Positions 35,883 through 37,222 of a DNA stretch of 37,222 bases are shown piece after piece. The stretch spans positions 1-37,222 of the forward strand of contig JAFYCE010000096.1 in NCBI GenBank assembly GCA_017539865.1. Direction: 5' to 3'. The translations under genes and the position numbers were made by a program. This DNA comes from Alphaproteobacteria bacterium. GTDB taxonomy: Bacteria > Pseudomonadota > Alphaproteobacteria > CAAGCB01 > CAG-977. The notes under the pieces are model-generated. The model searched no databases. It saw only the letters and a program-made list of their open reading frames with translations, and was not told the DNA's origin. The number at the start of each line of letters is the position of its first letter. The stretch's first letter is position 1.

Positions 35883-35958
35883 CAAAATTTGAACAAACCG
35901 TTTTTTTTTCTCTATTTCTTTTCATTTTTAGAACAAAAACGACTCCTCTTGAAAAAAG

Positions 35959-35984
35959 GTTCTGTTTCTTTGGAGGGGGCTATG
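35959..35984 (+). repeat. right 26-bp inverted repeat containing RBS and start of copy B
   Basis: The partner of 35818-35843. It holds GGAGGGGGCT and the ATG of copy B. The 115 bases between the two repeats (35844-35958) hold the promoter for copy A and a run of nine T (35901-35909), but only weak promoter-like sequence towards copy B. Confidence 0.95.
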
Positions 35985-37222
35985 AAGCAAAAAAACGCAT
36001 ATTCCGGTTTGTCCTTATTTATCTGTTTTGTGCTTGTCACTCTGTCTTTAAAAAGTGAAGCGTATGCTTGGCCATGTTCTTCTCAATCAGATGTTACAAA
36101 TAAAACTTCCAGTTATTTGTGCGATGATTTGCATCCCTACCCTTGTGAGGATACTACTGTCGGAAACTGTCAATATCCTTCCAGCAATTACTCAGATACG
36201 GATAATTACTGGTTTTCTACTAAAACAAAGTCGGTAAACATAAGTGGTATAAACCATACAGTCTTTTATGCCATTTGCAAAGGATATAGAGAAACAGGCG
36301 CACCCTCCCCTAATGTTGCTACTTTTGCCCCATATATTGCCGGAGCAAATCGGACAATTTGTTCAGCCAAATGTCCGACAGGTTGTTCATCCTGTTCCAT
36401 CAAAAATAAAAAGGAAGGCCTTTTGAAGTGCGGCGGATGCTCTTCCGGCTATACGAAACAAGGGGATTTATGCTGTCATTCGGGTTATTATGTTCCTACA
36501 CATAATGCTTCCAATTCCTGCACTAAATGTCCGGACAATTATAAAACCTGTTCCGGAAATTCATTTACGTGTAAAGCCGGATTTTACAAAAATGGTAATA
36601 CCTGCAAAGCTTGTCCGGCGGGAACATATTCGGCGGACGGAAACACCGCCGCCTCTTGCACAGCCTGTCCGACGGAATGTTCCGCCTGCACGTCGGCGTC
36701 AGTTTGTACAGCCTGTAGCGATGGTTATGGTTTAATCGACCACAGTTGTGTCAAAACCGAGACCTATACGATTGAGTTTTATGATAAAAGCGGGAAGTTT
36801 CATACCGAATCAAAAACAGGGACCCCCAAGAATGTAAGTGTTTATACAGGCTATCTGTATGGGAATATTGATAAACATTATTATAGCTGCGCTACCGATA
36901 AGGAAAATAAAAAAGTCATCTGCAGTTGTTCGGGAGCCGGTTCTTCCTGGCACGGCTATTTTAAAGACAAAAGCCGATGCGAGGCATGGATAAACTCCCA
37001 GTCGGGGTTCTGTGATGTTATCGACGGATATTCAAGCTCTCATCCCAACTGTCAATATGTGGCAAAATACTGTTCGCGCGGCTGTAAAAAATGTACATCG
37101 TCTAGCAACTGTACCGAATGCAGCAGCGGTTTCAGACTGGAAAACAGTTATTGCAAAGAGGTAAAGGAATATTCCATCAAGTTTACCGATAAGAAAGGCT
37201 CTGTAGGAAAAGACAGTACTGA
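35982..37222 (+). CDS. large secreted cysteine-rich repeat protein (copy B, 3' end outside window)
   Basis: An open frame of 413 codons running off the right edge without a stop. It starts at ATG 35982 with GGAGGGGGC upstream. A signal peptide ends at about SEAYA, followed by a unique cysteine-containing region to about residue 125, then CxxC repeats (KCPTGCSSC, CPAGTYSADG, ACPTECSAC, typical of ephrin-receptor-like/GCC2-GCC3 repeats). From 36762 it has the same YxxEFYDKSGKF module as copy A, nearly identical in protein sequence, and a second module begins at about 37168. The N-terminal regions of A and B are unrelated, so the pair is mosaic. Function is unknown; secretion and surface exposure are inferred from the signal peptide and disulfide-type repeats. 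Confidence 0.85.
   Translation, partial: MKQKNAYSGLSLFICFVLVTLSLKSEAYAWPCSSQSDVTNKTSSYLCDDLHPYPCEDTTVGNCQYPSSNYSDTDNYWFSTKTKSVNISGINHTVFYAICKGYRETGAPSPNVATFAPYIAGANRTICSAKCPTGCSSCSIKNKKEGLLKCGGCSSGYTKQGDLCCHSGYYVPTHNASNSCTKCPDNYKTCSGNSFTCKAGFYKNGNTCKACPAGTYSADGNTAASCTACPTECSACTSASVCTACSDGYGLIDHSCVKTETYTIEFYDKSGKFHTESKTGTPKNVSVYTGYLYGNIDKHYYSCATDKENKKVICSCSGAGSSWHGYFKDKSRCEAWINSQSGFCDVIDGYSSSHPNCQYVAKYCSRGCKKCTSSSNCTECSSGFRLENSYCKEVKEYSIKFTDKKGSVGKDST
36848..37222 (+). repeat. inverted homologous arm within copy B
   Basis: The partner of 34628-35002 in copy A, including the perfect 105-base core 36893-36997. It is cut by the window edge. Confidence 0.9.

Noticed and set aside
35818-35984. Reading the 26-bp inverted repeats as insertion-sequence ends
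   Set aside because: Only 115 bases lie between them, no transposase frame is inside, and the repeats contain the start regions of the flanking genes.
36055-36735. Short plus-strand frames at the right end (60 and 81 codons)
   Set aside because: They are out-of-frame shadows of copy B, whose own frame is open from 35982 to the window edge and has signal peptide and cysteine repeats.
1-37222. CRISPR array, tRNA or rRNA genes
   Set aside because: No regularly spaced direct repeats and no cloverleaf or rRNA-like conserved segments were seen while reading; a dedicated tRNA scan was not possible.

Overview
This window reads as an alphaproteobacterial chromosome segment. The main evidence is a ChpT-type histidine phosphotransferase, the tadA / rluB-rsmD neighbourhood, two AsmA-like envelope proteins and a DUF3015/DUF4105 pair. 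Moderate G+C, a type IVb-like pilin and large secreted cysteine-rich proteins remind me of host-associated gut Alphaproteobacteria (RF32-like). That placement is inference, and I see no marker gene that fixes the genus.

Layout. 1-3.3 kb (minus): a YhdP/AsmA-like envelope protein. 3.3-6.2 kb (plus): glnE. 6.2-12.1 kb (minus): a compact nucleoside-catabolism operon, cdd-punA-deoC-deoA-deoB plus a second, active-site-altered thymidine phosphorylase homologue, with upp diverging from the same promoter region. Together these genes deaminate cytidine, release bases from nucleosides, break deoxyribose phosphate down to acetaldehyde and glyceraldehyde 3-phosphate, and salvage uracil. 13.0-17.9 kb (plus): a 1430-residue AsmA-family protein with a coiled-coil tail and a small LpoB-like lipoprotein. 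17.8-18.7 kb (minus): a type IVb-like prepilin and a small unknown protein. 18.8-22.0 kb (plus): chpT followed by a CheA-like protein that lacks the phosphorylatable histidine. 22.0-24.4 kb (minus): DUF4105 and DUF3015 envelope proteins. 24.5-26.2 kb (plus): a DUF2157 / GDYXXLXY membrane pair. 26.3-27.5 kb (minus): a DUF6782-like protein. 27.6-31.2 kb (minus): the operon tadA-xseA-M23 peptidase-unknown exported protein, ending at a clear terminator. 31.3-33.8 kb (plus): lytic transglycosylase-rluB-rsmD. 33.8-37.2 kb: an accessory locus of cysteine-rich secreted proteins.

The most unusual part is the right end. Two large cysteine-rich secreted proteins are divergently transcribed, one on minus (34201-35820) and one on plus (35982 to the window edge, incomplete). 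Their ribosome-binding sites and start codons lie in a perfect 26-bp inverted repeat (35818-35843 and 35959-35984). The 115 bp between holds one strong sigma70-like promoter pointing at the minus gene, with its predicted start at the repeat boundary. This is the geometry of an invertible, phase-variable promoter. The two coding regions also carry long inverted homologous arms with a perfect 105-bp core, which could drive gene conversion or a larger inversion that swaps N-terminal regions. I see no recombinase gene in the window, so switching remains a hypothesis.

No stretch over 300 bases lacks a gene. I found no tRNA, rRNA, CRISPR array or insertion sequence.
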